Assembly: GCA_936924635.1 (NCBI GenBank)
Contig: CAKZHP010000078.1
Location: 1-27,652, forward strand
Source of the DNA: an uncultured Propionibacteriaceae bacterium
Lineage (GTDB): Bacteria; Actinomycetota; Actinomycetes; Propionibacteriales; Propionibacteriaceae
DNA length: 27,652 nt
Reading direction: 5' to 3'
The translations under genes were made by a program, and so were the position numbers. Shown here one piece after another: positions 15,748 through 22,345 of the stretch. The notes beneath the pieces were generated by a model. The model was not told where the DNA came from and made no database searches. It was given only the letters and a program-made list of their open reading frames with translations. Every line of letters begins with the position of its first letter. Positions within the stretch are counted from its first letter, which is position 1.

Positions 15748-15951
15748 GTCGACTCCTGGGATGGGGGTCACGAACAAGCGTCCGCATCATCCGGCTCCCC
15801 CCCCACCGGCACCTCGAGCCAAGCCCCCCAAGGACCGGCCGCGATGTCACGAATCGGTCTCACCGTAACCTCGGCTCCTCCACGGACGCACATCGCCTGC
15901 AACAGTTGGCACCGCTTCCAGGCAGGGACACCGGCTGACAAGATGCCGAGC
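15748..15951. promoter_or_regulatory. Divergent intergenic region, cassette versus glgA, with C8 tract
   Basis: This 204-bp gap carries the promoter(s) of the membrane-protein/GT2/GT-C operon and of glgA. A ribosome site AGGAG for the operon lies at 15753-15757 (minus). A possible but weak -10, GATGAT, lies at 15786-15791 (minus). A run of eight C (15797-15804) sits just upstream of it, where a promoter spacer would be. No protein-coding frame is convincing here. Confidence 0.5.
15939..15944 (+). promoter_or_regulatory. Candidate leaderless -10 of glgA
   Basis: CAAGAT ends 7 bases before ATG 15952. The first base departs from TANNNT. An alternative in-frame ATG at 15943 overlaps the hexamer. 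Confidence 0.35.
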
Positions 15952-17154
15952 ATGGCCCTTCGCGTCGCGATCCTGACCCGTGAGTTCCCGCCCTTCATCT
16001 ACGGCGGCGCCGGTGTGCACGTCGGCCAGCTCGTGCCTCAGCTGCAGAAGTTCTGCGACACCGTCGAGGTGCATGCCATGGGCGAGCCGCGCGCGGGCGC
16101 CACCAGCCACCCGGAGACCTACCCCGAGGGCGCCAACGCCGCGATCCGTACGCTCGGCACCGACGTCGCCATGGCCGCCGCGGTCGGGGAGGTCGACATC
16201 GTCCACGCCCACACCTGGTACACGCAGTTCGCCGCGATCGTCGCCGGCCAGTACCGCGACGTCCCCGTCGTCGTCACCGCCCACTCCCTGGAGCCCGACC
16301 GGCCGTGGAAGGCCGAGCAGCTGGGCGGCGGCTACCGGGTGAGCTCGTGGATCGAGCGCACCGCGTTCGAGCAGGCCGACGCCGTGATCGCCGTCAGCGA
16401 GGCGATGATCACCAACATCACCAACGCCTACCCCTCGGTGGAGCGGGAGCGGATCCACGTCGTCAAGAACGGCATCGATCCCGAGGAGTTCTCCCCCGAC
16501 CAGGGCACCGACGTCATCGAGGGCCTGGGCGTCGACCTCTCCCGGCCGATCGTCACCTTCGTGGGCCGGATCACGCGGCAGAAGGGCCTGGTGCACCTCG
16601 TGCGCGCCGCGCAGCGGTTCGACCCCGGCACCCAGGTGCTGCTGCTGGCCGGCGCCCCCGACACCCCCGAGATCGCGGCCGAGTTCGACGGCGCGTTCGC
16701 CGACCTCAAGGCCTCCCGCGGCGGCGGTGTCACCTGGGTGCAGGAGATGCTGCCGCGAGCCTCCGTACGCCAGGTGCTCACGCACTCCACGGTGTTCGCG
16801 TGCCCGTCGGTGTACGAGCCGCTGGGGATCGTGAACCTGGAGGCGATGGCGTGCGAGACCGCGGTCGTGGCGTCGGCGGTCGGCGGCATCCCCGAGGTGG
16901 TCGTCGACGGCGAGACCGGGCTCCTGGTGCCGTACGACCCGGCGCAGGCGGGCGACGAGGCGTACGTGGCGAGGTTCGAGGAGACGTTCGCCGACCGCGT
17001 GAACGAGCTGACCCGTGACCCGGAGCGGGCCCGTCGGATGGGGCTCGCCGGCCGTCGGCGCTGCATCGACGAGTTCTCGTGGGAGAAGATCGCCCAGGAG
17101 ACCGTCGCCGTGTACGAGCAGGCGATCGCCGCCCACCAGGCGCGCCGCTCCTGA
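15952..17154 (+). CDS. glgA: GT4 glycogen synthase / alpha-maltose-1-phosphate synthase (GlgA/GlgM)
   Basis: The 400-residue GT4 retaining enzyme is the orthologue of M. tuberculosis Rv1212c. That protein uses the ADP-glucose made by GlgC, extending glucan or, as the GlgM activity, forming maltose 1-phosphate for the GlgE pathway. REFPPFIYGGAGVHVGQL (about 10-27) is the donor/acceptor loop of actinobacterial GlgA. VHAHTWYTQFAA, the FVGRITRQKGL core strand and the EPLGIVNLEAMAC nucleotide-sugar motif with the paired glutamates follow. It is shorter than enterobacterial GlgA (about 477 residues), as expected for this group. No glgB or glgE is nearby. It ends 39 bases before a 15-bp terminator stem. 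Confidence 0.92.
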   Translation: MALRVAILTREFPPFIYGGAGVHVGQLVPQLQKFCDTVEVHAMGEPRAGATSHPETYPEGANAAIRTLGTDVAMAAAVGEVDIVHAHTWYTQFAAIVAGQYRDVPVVVTAHSLEPDRPWKAEQLGGGYRVSSWIERTAFEQADAVIAVSEAMITNITNAYPSVERERIHVVKNGIDPEEFSPDQGTDVIEGLGVDLSRPIVTFVGRITRQKGLVHLVRAAQRFDPGTQVLLLAGAPDTPEIAAEFDGAFADLKASRGGGVTWVQEMLPRASVRQVLTHSTVFACPSVYEPLGIVNLEAMACETAVVASAVGGIPEVVVDGETGLLVPYDPAQAGDEAYVARFEETFADRVNELTRDPERARRMGLAGRRRCIDEFSWEKIAQETVAVYEQAIAAHQARRS

Positions 17155-17193
17155 CAGACCGCGCCGCACCCGACGACAAGCGCCGACAGACGA

Positions 17194-17226
17194 CGAGCAC
17201 CCGCCCACGACGTGGGCGGGTGCTCG
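17194..17226. terminator. Bidirectional terminator, 15-bp perfect stem
   Basis: CGAGCACCCGCCCAC (17194-17208) pairs with GTGGGCGGGTGCTCG (17212-17226) around a 3-base loop. It lies between the convergent glgA and DUF3117 genes. Confidence 0.9.
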
Positions 17227-17246
17227 CGTACACGGTCGTGCCGGGG

Positions 17247-17414
17247 CTAGCCGACGACCCCCCGCAGAGCCTCGAGAAGGTCGGTCGCCTCCTGGGCGTT
17301 GAGCTCGACGACCAGGCGGCCGCCACCGTCGACGGGCACGCGCATCACGATGCCGCGCCCCTCCTTGGTCACTTCCATCGGGCCGTCTCCGGTGCGGGGC
17401 TTCATCGCAGCCAT
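17247..17414 (-). CDS. DUF3117 small protein
   Basis: This 55-residue protein is the highly conserved actinobacterial DUF3117 family (M. tuberculosis Rv1211). It starts MAAMKPRTGDGPMEVTKEGR and ends in a segment with VVELNAQEATDLLEALRG. The first half is basic and the second predicts a beta strand and an amphipathic helix. ATG 17414 has AAGGTG (17423-17428) about 8 bases upstream, and the stop is TAG. The function is unknown. Its place next to glgA is the same in M. tuberculosis, supporting synteny. It is transcribed separately from the DivIVA-motif gene, as a candidate promoter lies between them. Confidence 0.93.
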   Translation of the reverse strand: MAAMKPRTGDGPMEVTKEGRGIVMRVPVDGGGRLVVELNAQEATDLLEALRGVVG

Positions 17415-17454
17415 GCGCGTCTCACCTTCTGTGGTGGTTGGTCTGTCGGCGACC

Positions 17455-17460
17455 AGTATT
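17455..17460 (-). promoter_or_regulatory. Candidate -10 of the DUF3117 gene
   Basis: AATACT on the minus strand, giving a leader of about 34 bases that includes AAGGTG. This gene therefore looks leadered, unlike most of its neighbours. Confidence 0.4.
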
Positions 17461-17465
17461 CCAGG

Positions 17466-17966
17466 TCATCCGCCCTGGGTGTCAGAGGGAGCGGCAAGCG
17501 TATGCCCGGTGGCCCGCGGAACGGCTGGCTCCACGCTCTTCGGCCCGGTGGTCTCCGAGGGCTCGTCACCGAGCTCGGGTGCGGTTCCCGGCTGCGTGGG
17601 GTCGCCGTCGGTCGTAAGCCCGGCGACCGGCGTCGCACCGGGGGGCTCCCCGGCCTCGAGGCCAGCGGTCACGGGGGCTGGGACGCCCACCGCCTCCGAG
17701 ACCAGGGGTTCCGAGGAACCGGCTCGTGTCGGCCGCATCTCTGCCGCGAGGCGGTCGAGCAGGTCGTCGACCTGGTCCATCGAGTAGCCCCTCGGCACGA
17801 CCGCGAAGTCGACCTGGGTGAGGTCGTCCGCGGTCAACGCGCGGTCGGGCAGCTCGGGCGCGACACGGTCGTCGACGAGGTCGGGCAGCTCACCGAGGCG
17901 CCCCGTCGCCATGTAGGCGGCGACGCCCAGCACCAGCACGGCCAGCGCGGCCAGCAACCACTCCAT
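17466..17966 (-). CDS. Membrane-anchored protein with a DivIVA motif
   Basis: The 166-residue protein starts with a single hydrophobic helix (about 2-20). After a short linker it carries FAVVPRGYSMDQVDDLLDRL (about 54-73), which is the N-terminal DivIVA-domain motif (R-G-Y-x-x-x-Q-V-D). The distal 90 residues are Pro/Gly/Thr/Glu-rich and probably disordered, with no long coiled coil, so it is not a full DivIVA/Wag31. ATG 17966 is served by an AGGAG that overlaps the stop codon of the LOG gene (TAGGAG), implying coupling with it. A membrane-tethered DivIVA motif may place it at curved poles or septa; that is inference. Similar small proteins sit near LOG genes in other actinobacteria. Confidence 0.75.
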   Translation of the reverse strand: MEWLLAALAVLVLGVAAYMATGRLGELPDLVDDRVAPELPDRALTADDLTQVDFAVVPRGYSMDQVDDLLDRLAAEMRPTRAGSSEPLVSEAVGVPAPVTAGLEAGEPPGATPVAGLTTDGDPTQPGTAPELGDEPSETTGPKSVEPAVPRATGHTLAAPSDTQGG

Positions 17967-17974
17967 CGGTGCTC

Positions 17975-18727
17975 CTAGTTCGGGTCCTTGGGAGGCGTCG
18001 TCGGCAGCGGCGCCAGCATGCGGTCGACGACCTCCTCGATGTCGTCGGTGACCACGAGCATCTCGAGGTCGCGCTCCCCGATGTAGCCGTCGGCCAGCAC
18101 CGTCTCCCGCAGCCAGTCGATCATCGGCGCCCAATAGGAGGCACCGAACAGGACGATCGGGAACGCAGTAACCTTGTTGGTCTGCGCCAGGGTCACCGCC
18201 TCGAACAGCTCGTCGAAGGTGCCGAACCCGCCCGGCATGACCACGAAGCCCTGGGAGTACTTCACGAACATCGTCTTGCGGGCGAAGAAGTAGCGGAAGT
18301 TGATGCCCAGCGTCACGTACTTGTTGAGCGACTGCTCGAAGGGAAGCTCGATCCCGAGCCCCACCGAGGTGCCCTTCGCCTTCGCCGCACCCTTGTTGGC
18401 CGCCTCCATGATGCCGGGGCCGCCCCCCGTGATCACGGCGAACCCCGCCTCCACCAGGCGGCGGCCGATCTCCCCGGCGGCCTCGTACATGGCGTGCCCA
18501 CGCTTGGTCCGGGCCGAGCCGAACACGCTCACGGCCGGGCCCAGCTCGGCCAGCGTGCCGAAGCCCTCCACGAACTCGGACTGGATGCGCAGCACCCGCC
18601 ACGGGTCGGAGTGCACCCACTCGGTGTCGCCCCTGCTCGAGAGCAGCCGCTGGTCGGTGGTGGTGGGCGTCTTGTCCGACGCCCGCCGGATCACCGGTCC
18701 CTGGTTCTGAGTCTTCTCCTTGGGCAC
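17975..18727 (-). CDS. LOG family protein (TIGR00730 type)
   Basis: The 250-residue protein is a LOG/'lysine decarboxylase-like' nucleotide hydrolase. The hallmark PGGFGTFDE motif lies near residue 165, preceded by SVFGSARTKRGH, TGGGPGIMEAANKGA and GLGIELPFEQ. Characterised members are cytokinin riboside 5'-monophosphate phosphoribohydrolases. The older lysine-decarboxylase label is not supported. It is the counterpart of M. tuberculosis Rv1205. GTG 18727 is supported by TAGGCT seven bases upstream. The 18-residue charged N-terminus is poorly conserved. It is followed 8 bp later by the DivIVA-motif gene in the same transcript. The physiological substrate here is not known. Confidence 0.92.
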   Translation of the reverse strand: MPKEKTQNQGPVIRRASDKTPTTTDQRLLSSRGDTEWVHSDPWRVLRIQSEFVEGFGTLAELGPAVSVFGSARTKRGHAMYEAAGEIGRRLVEAGFAVITGGGPGIMEAANKGAAKAKGTSVGLGIELPFEQSLNKYVTLGINFRYFFARKTMFVKYSQGFVVMPGGFGTFDELFEAVTLAQTNKVTAFPIVLFGASYWAPMIDWLRETVLADGYIGERDLEMLVVTDDIEEVVDRMLAPLPTTPPKDPN

Positions 18728-18734
18728 GGGCGCC

Positions 18735-18740
18735 AGCCTA
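18735..18740 (-). promoter_or_regulatory. Leaderless -10 of the LOG gene
   Basis: TAGGCT on the minus strand, 7 bases before GTG 18727, in the 24-bp gap after the vanW-like stop. Confidence 0.6.
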
Positions 18741-18751
18741 GTGGTGACGGG

Positions 18752-19625
18752 TCAGCGGCAGTCGTACACCGGCACGCCGTCGGGGATCTCGTAGGTCACC
18801 AGGGCGCAGTTCGCCTTCACCATCTCCTCGTGCACCCGATTGCCCGTGCGCCGGTCGACCAGCACCCGCCAGATCTCGTTGCGGCGGAACACGTCGTCGC
18901 CGTGCAGCAGGAACATCTCGTCGCGCGCCTCCACCTTGTACGTGTGCGGCAGCTGCTCCGAGACCCGCAGGTCGCCCTCCAGGTAGCGCTCCCCCACGCT
19001 GACGCAGAGCTGGAAGGTGTGCTCGGTGTCGTTGCGGATCACCAGGTCGACATAGTTGTACGCGATCGAGCACCCGACCCCCCAGGGCAGCACCCGCCCC
19101 TTGTCGGGGAACGGGTCGAAGCTGTGCTCGGAGCGCTCCACCACGGTCAGCGGACTGTGCAGCACCAGCCAGTGGATGAGGTTCGCGAGCTGGCAGATGC
19201 CGCCGCCCACCCCCTCGGTGGGCCGCCCGTTGTCGAGACGCATCCCCGTGACGTACCCGCGGCGTCGCGTGCAGCTGCCGACCGTCTTGTTGAAGGAGAA
19301 GGTCTCGCCTGGGCGGATCAGGATCCCGTCCACCTGCTGGGTGGCGATCCGCAGGTTGACGACCTTGTTGTGCTGCAGCTCCATCTCCTCCGGAGACAGC
19401 TCCCGCAGCAGCAGGGAGTTGTGGGTGTAGACCGACACCGGGAGCTGCTCGGTCTGGTGCAGCGCCGCCCAGGACGCGCCCGACCGCGCCCACTCGAGGT
19501 GGCGCCGGGCCTGGAGAACCTTGACGGCGAGCGGGTACAGCGCGGGGAAGCGCTCGGTGAGCCGGGCCGGCGCGACAGCGCGGGTGGGCGGGACGAAGTC
19601 GGTGGGGGGGGCTCAGGAGGAGCAT
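18752..19625 (-). pseudogene. VanW family protein, frame broken by one extra base in a G8/C8 tract
   Basis: The body is an unmistakable VanW protein: ELQHNKVVNLRIA, PGETFSFNKTVGSCTRRRGY, GVGGGICQLANLIHWL and VERSEHSFDPFPD. The frame stays open upstream through PALYPLAVKVLQARRHLEWARSG to about 19612, then hits TGA with no ATG, GTG or TTG. A good start exists one frame away: ATG 19625, with AAGGAG at 19633-19638. The two frames meet at eight C (minus strand) at 19604-19611. Removing one C joins them into a clean 290-residue protein beginning MLLLSPPTDFVPPTRAV. An internal GTG at 19438 would give only the last 228 residues and has no ribosome site. The state could be sequence error, phase variation or a recent pseudogene. 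VanW function is unknown; no transmembrane helix is seen. Confidence 0.85.
19604..19611. repeat. G8 homopolymer at the vanW frameshift
   Basis: Eight G on the plus strand (eight C in the coding sense), five codons after the ATG of the vanW-like gene. Seven or ten bases would restore the frame. Confidence 0.9.
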
Positions 19626-19647
19626 CGTCGGTCTCCTTGGGTCCGTG

Positions 19648-19742
19648 ACGGCCGGGCTGGCCGTTCTGTCACCCACCCAACGCCCCAACGGGGTCAATCG
19701 TTGCAAGCAGCGCCGATGTTTACGATTCTCTCAGCAACGATT
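19648..19742 (-). terminator. dapE 3' hairpins
   Basis: AATCGTTGC (19696-19704) is the exact reverse complement of 19734-19742, which encodes the last residues of dapE, so a 9-bp stem with a 29-base loop encloses the dapE stop. A second hairpin, ACGGCC (19648-19653) with GGCCGT (19659-19664), follows. One or both may end the dapE message before the vanW-like gene. Confidence 0.5.
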
Positions 19743-20801
19743 CAGCCACCGCCGCAGCGCGTCGCGACAGGTGTCGAGATCGGCCGCCGGGCAGAACTCG
19801 TCGTCGGCGTGCGCCTTGCCGGGGTCCGCCGGCCCGAAGTTCACGGCCGGCACGCCCATGGCCGAGAACCGGGCCACGTCGGTCCAGCCGAACTTGGGGC
19901 GGGGCTCGCCTCCCACGGCAGCCACGAACGCTGCAGCCGCCGGCTGCGTCAGGCCGGGGCGGGCGCCCTCGGCGCAGTCGAGCAGCTCGGTCTCGTACCC
20001 CTCGAACAGCCGCTGCACCTCGCCGTACGCGGCGTTCTTGTCCTTGCTCGGCGCGAACCGGTAGTTCACGATCACCTCGCAGCGGTCGGGGATCACGTTG
20101 CCTGCGATGCCGCCGGTGACCGCGACCGCGTTCATGCCCTCACGGTAGGTCAGGCCCTCGACCTCGACCTGCTGCGCCTCGTACGTCTCCAGGCGCCGGA
20201 GCACCTCCCCCGCCGCGTGGATGGCGTTCGACCCCAGCCAGGAGCGGGCGGAGTGGGCGGCGGTGCCCGATGTACGGACGGCGGCGCGCAGCGTGCCTTG
20301 GCAGCCGCCCTCGATGCCCGCGGAGGTGGGCTCCATGAGAACCGCGAAGTCGCCGGCGAGCAGGTCGGGGCGTGTACGGGTGAGGCGCGTGAGGCCGTTC
20401 AGGGAGGCATCGACCTCCTCGTGGTCGTAGAAGATCCAGGTGATGTCACGCACGGGCTCGGTCACCGACGCTGCCAGGGCGAGGGCGACGGCGACGCCAC
20501 CCTTCATGTCGCAGGTCCCCCGCCCGTACACGCGGCGCTCGCCCTCGACCGTCTCCTCCCACGACGGGAGGTTGCCGGCCAGCGGCACCGTGTCCAGGTG
20601 GCCGGCGATGACGACCCGCTCGCCCCGGCCCAGGGTGGTGCGCGCGATGACCGCGTCGCCGTCGCGCTCGACGGTGAGGTGTGCGTGCGCCCGCAGCGCC
20701 TCCTCGACGAGATCTGCCAGCGCCTTCTCGTTGCCGCTCACCGACTCCACGTCCGTGACCGCGCGCAGCAGGGTGACCAGGTCGGTCGTCAGGTTGAGCA
20801 T
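19731..20801 (-). CDS. dapE: Succinyl-diaminopimelate desuccinylase
   Basis: DapE removes succinate from N-succinyl-LL-diaminopimelate, a zinc-dependent M20-family step towards peptidoglycan DAP and lysine. The 356-residue protein shows the first metal/catalytic pair in AGHLDTVP (H68, D70). The bridging aspartate lies in GTCDMKGG (D98), and the catalytic glutamate is in YDHEEVD (E128/E129). VNYRFAP and the late FGPADPGKAHADDE metal ligand complete the set. ATG 20801 is supported by TAAGGT exactly 6 bases upstream. The dapE (minus)/dapD (plus) divergent order matches Rv1202/Rv1201c of M. tuberculosis, but a damaged gene lies between them here. Confidence 0.94.
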   Translation of the reverse strand: MLNLTTDLVTLLRAVTDVESVSGNEKALADLVEEALRAHAHLTVERDGDAVIARTTLGRGERVVIAGHLDTVPLAGNLPSWEETVEGERRVYGRGTCDMKGGVAVALALAASVTEPVRDITWIFYDHEEVDASLNGLTRLTRTRPDLLAGDFAVLMEPTSAGIEGGCQGTLRAAVRTSGTAAHSARSWLGSNAIHAAGEVLRRLETYEAQQVEVEGLTYREGMNAVAVTGGIAGNVIPDRCEVIVNYRFAPSKDKNAAYGEVQRLFEGYETELLDCAEGARPGLTQPAAAAFVAAVGGEPRPKFGWTDVARFSAMGVPAVNFGPADPGKAHADDEFCPAADLDTCRDALRRWLNRC

Positions 20802-20807
20802 GGGCGC

Positions 20808-20813
20808 ACCTTA
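20808..20813 (-). promoter_or_regulatory. Leaderless -10 of dapE
   Basis: TAAGGT on the minus strand, exactly 6 bases before ATG 20801. Confidence 0.65.
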
Positions 20814-20843
20814 GCGGGACGGCGTGCGGCGTCCCTCAGGTCA

Positions 20844-20872
20844 GCGCACGCTGCGCTCGTCCAGGCGTGCGC
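20844..20872. other. Hairpin in the dapE-dapD interval
   Basis: GCGCACGC (20844-20851) and GCGTGCGC (20865-20872) form an 8-bp stem with a 13-base loop. The surrounding 20814-20995 holds no credible gene. It may be an operator of dapE or the terminator of something lost. Confidence 0.4.
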
Positions 20873-20995
20873 CGCGGGTGGCCGTGAGAACCACGAGGCC
20901 GAGCGCAGGGAGATGTTCCCGGGCGGCAACGGACGGCCCGGCCGCTGACTGGGGTCCCCAGCAGTGTTCACCACCACGACTCGACAAGAACCCTC

Positions 20996-21377
20996 ATGCT
21001 GAGTGACGCCGAGTACAGGACCTACGTGACGGGCGCTCCCAGCGGGCTCGTCTACGCCGTGGACAACCCCGAGACGGTGACAGGTTCGACTTCTCCGGGG
21101 CCGCCCACGGCAAGCTCCTCTTCACCCTCCCCTCCCTGCTCGGAGCGGTGCAGCCCGACGGCTGCTGCCAGACAGCACGCTCCGCACGTACGTCGGGCTG
21201 GCCGCCGTGCAGCTGAAGGCGGCGGGCGCGAACCCGATCCAATGGGTCTGCCAGGACCCTGTTGACGCGGCCGCGCTCGCGCACCTGCTGGACGACTTCT
21301 CGGCCGAGCTCCGCGCGTACGGGCCGAACCGCATCGAGGTCGTGACGGTGGTGCCGGAGACTGGGACGCCCGTCTGA
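20996..21377 (+). pseudogene. Unidentified gene with two single-base deletions
   Basis: Three consecutive frames each carry protein-like sequence. ATG 20996 starts MLSDAEYRTYVTGAPSGL to about 21079. A second frame reads DRFDFSGAAHGKLLFTL and GAVQPDG to about 21162. A third reads LLPDSTLRTYVGLAAVQLKA to the TGA at 21375-21377. Adding one base at about 21079 (GTG/GAC junction) and one at about 21162 (GGC/CTG junction) gives a single 127-residue protein with no stop; the 382 bases plus 2 are divisible by three. I do not recognise the family. It looks soluble, with an acidic C-terminal half (DDFSAELRAYG). No clear ribosome site precedes the ATG. dapD has its own promoter further down, so this gene is not needed for it. 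Confidence 0.7.
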
Positions 21378-21415
21378 CCGGCACCGTGCGGATGCCGGAT
21401 GTCGGAGGCCATCGG

Positions 21416-21421
21416 TAGGCT
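21416..21421 (+). promoter_or_regulatory. Leaderless -10 of dapD
   Basis: TAGGCT followed by exactly 6 bases and ATG 21428. Confidence 0.7.
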
Positions 21422-21427
21422 GCCCGC

Positions 21428-22345
21428 ATGGCTGAACGACGCGCATGGGGCTGGGGTCTGACGACGGTGCACGAGTCGGGGCAGGTGCTCGACGCGTGGT
21501 TCCCGGAGCCGCGCCTGGGCGGCAGTGACGGCTCCGCCGCGCCGGCCGGCCTTGACGCCACCGCCGACGACGTGCGGCAGGTGCGCACGGAGGTCACGCA
21601 GGTGGAGATCGACCTGGATGCGAAGCCGGCGTCGACTGCGGACGCGTACCTACGCCTGCACCTGCTCTCGGCCCGCCTGGTGAAGCCGCGGGAGATCAGC
21701 CTGGACGGCATCTTCGGCGTGCTGCCGAACGTGGTCTGGACGTCGGCCGGCCCGTGCGCGGTGGAGGGGTTCGAGCAGGTCCGCCTCGCGCTGCGCTCCC
21801 GCGGGCACCTCACCGTCTTCGGCGTGGACAAGTTCCCGCGCATGCTCGACTACGTGGTGCCCTCAGGCGTGCGGGTCGCAGACGCCGACCGCGTACGCCT
21901 CGGAGCCCACCTGGCACCGGGCACCACCGTGATGCACGAGGGCTTCGTGAACTTCAACGCCGGCACGCTCGGCACCTCCATGGTCGAGGGCCGGATCTCG
22001 GCCGGTGTGGTCGTCGGCGACGGCTCCGACGTCGGCGGCGGCGCCTCGATCATGGGCACGCTGTCGGGCGGCGGCACCGAGGTGATCTCGATCGGTGAGC
22101 GGTGCCTGCTCGGCGCCGAGTCGGGGGTCGGCATCTCGCTGGGCGACGACTGCGTGGTGGAGGCCGGTCTGTACGTGACGACCGGCACCAAGGTCACCCT
22201 TCCCGACGGCTCCGTGGTCAAGGCGCGGGAGCTGTCGGGCCACGACGGCCTGCTGTTCCTGCGCGACTCGGTCTCGGGGGCCGTGCTGGCCAAGGCGCGC
22301 GACGGGGGCCGCGTCAAGCTCAACGCGGCGCTGCACGCGAACTAG
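21428..22345 (+). CDS. dapD: Tetrahydrodipicolinate N-succinyltransferase
   Basis: DapD transfers succinyl from succinyl-CoA to tetrahydrodipicolinate, two steps before DapE. The 305-residue protein is the actinobacterial type. An N-terminal domain with DVRQVRTEVTQVEIDLD (about 51-67) and LRLHLLSARLVKPRE is followed by a left-handed beta-helix of hexapeptide repeats (about 160-260). MHEGFVNFNAGTLGTSMVEGR and GGGASIMGTLSGGG mark the substrate and CoA site. The ATG is set by the leaderless -10 at 21416. The stop TAG overlaps by one base the GTG of the next gene (TAGTG), so the two are probably cotranscribed and coupled. The enzyme is cytosolic. Confidence 0.95.
   Translation: MAERRAWGWGLTTVHESGQVLDAWFPEPRLGGSDGSAAPAGLDATADDVRQVRTEVTQVEIDLDAKPASTADAYLRLHLLSARLVKPREISLDGIFGVLPNVVWTSAGPCAVEGFEQVRLALRSRGHLTVFGVDKFPRMLDYVVPSGVRVADADRVRLGAHLAPGTTVMHEGFVNFNAGTLGTSMVEGRISAGVVVGDGSDVGGGASIMGTLSGGGTEVISIGERCLLGAESGVGISLGDDCVVEAGLYVTTGTKVTLPDGSVVKARELSGHDGLLFLRDSVSGAVLAKARDGGRVKLNAALHAN

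Noticed and set aside
19436..19438. GTG 19438 as the true start of the vanW-like gene
   Set aside because: It has no ribosome site or close -10, and clearly homologous-looking protein sequence continues upstream in the same frame.
15797..19611. G8/C8 tracts as evidence of a phase-variable genome
   Set aside because: At this base composition several runs of eight are expected by chance in 27 kb, so their number is not notable; only the tract at the vanW frame break is reported as meaningful.
22102..22344. N-terminal extension of the transglycosylase-like protein into dapD
   Set aside because: These codons are an out-of-frame reading of dapD rich in Arg/Gly; the GTG at 22345 leads directly into a normal membrane anchor.
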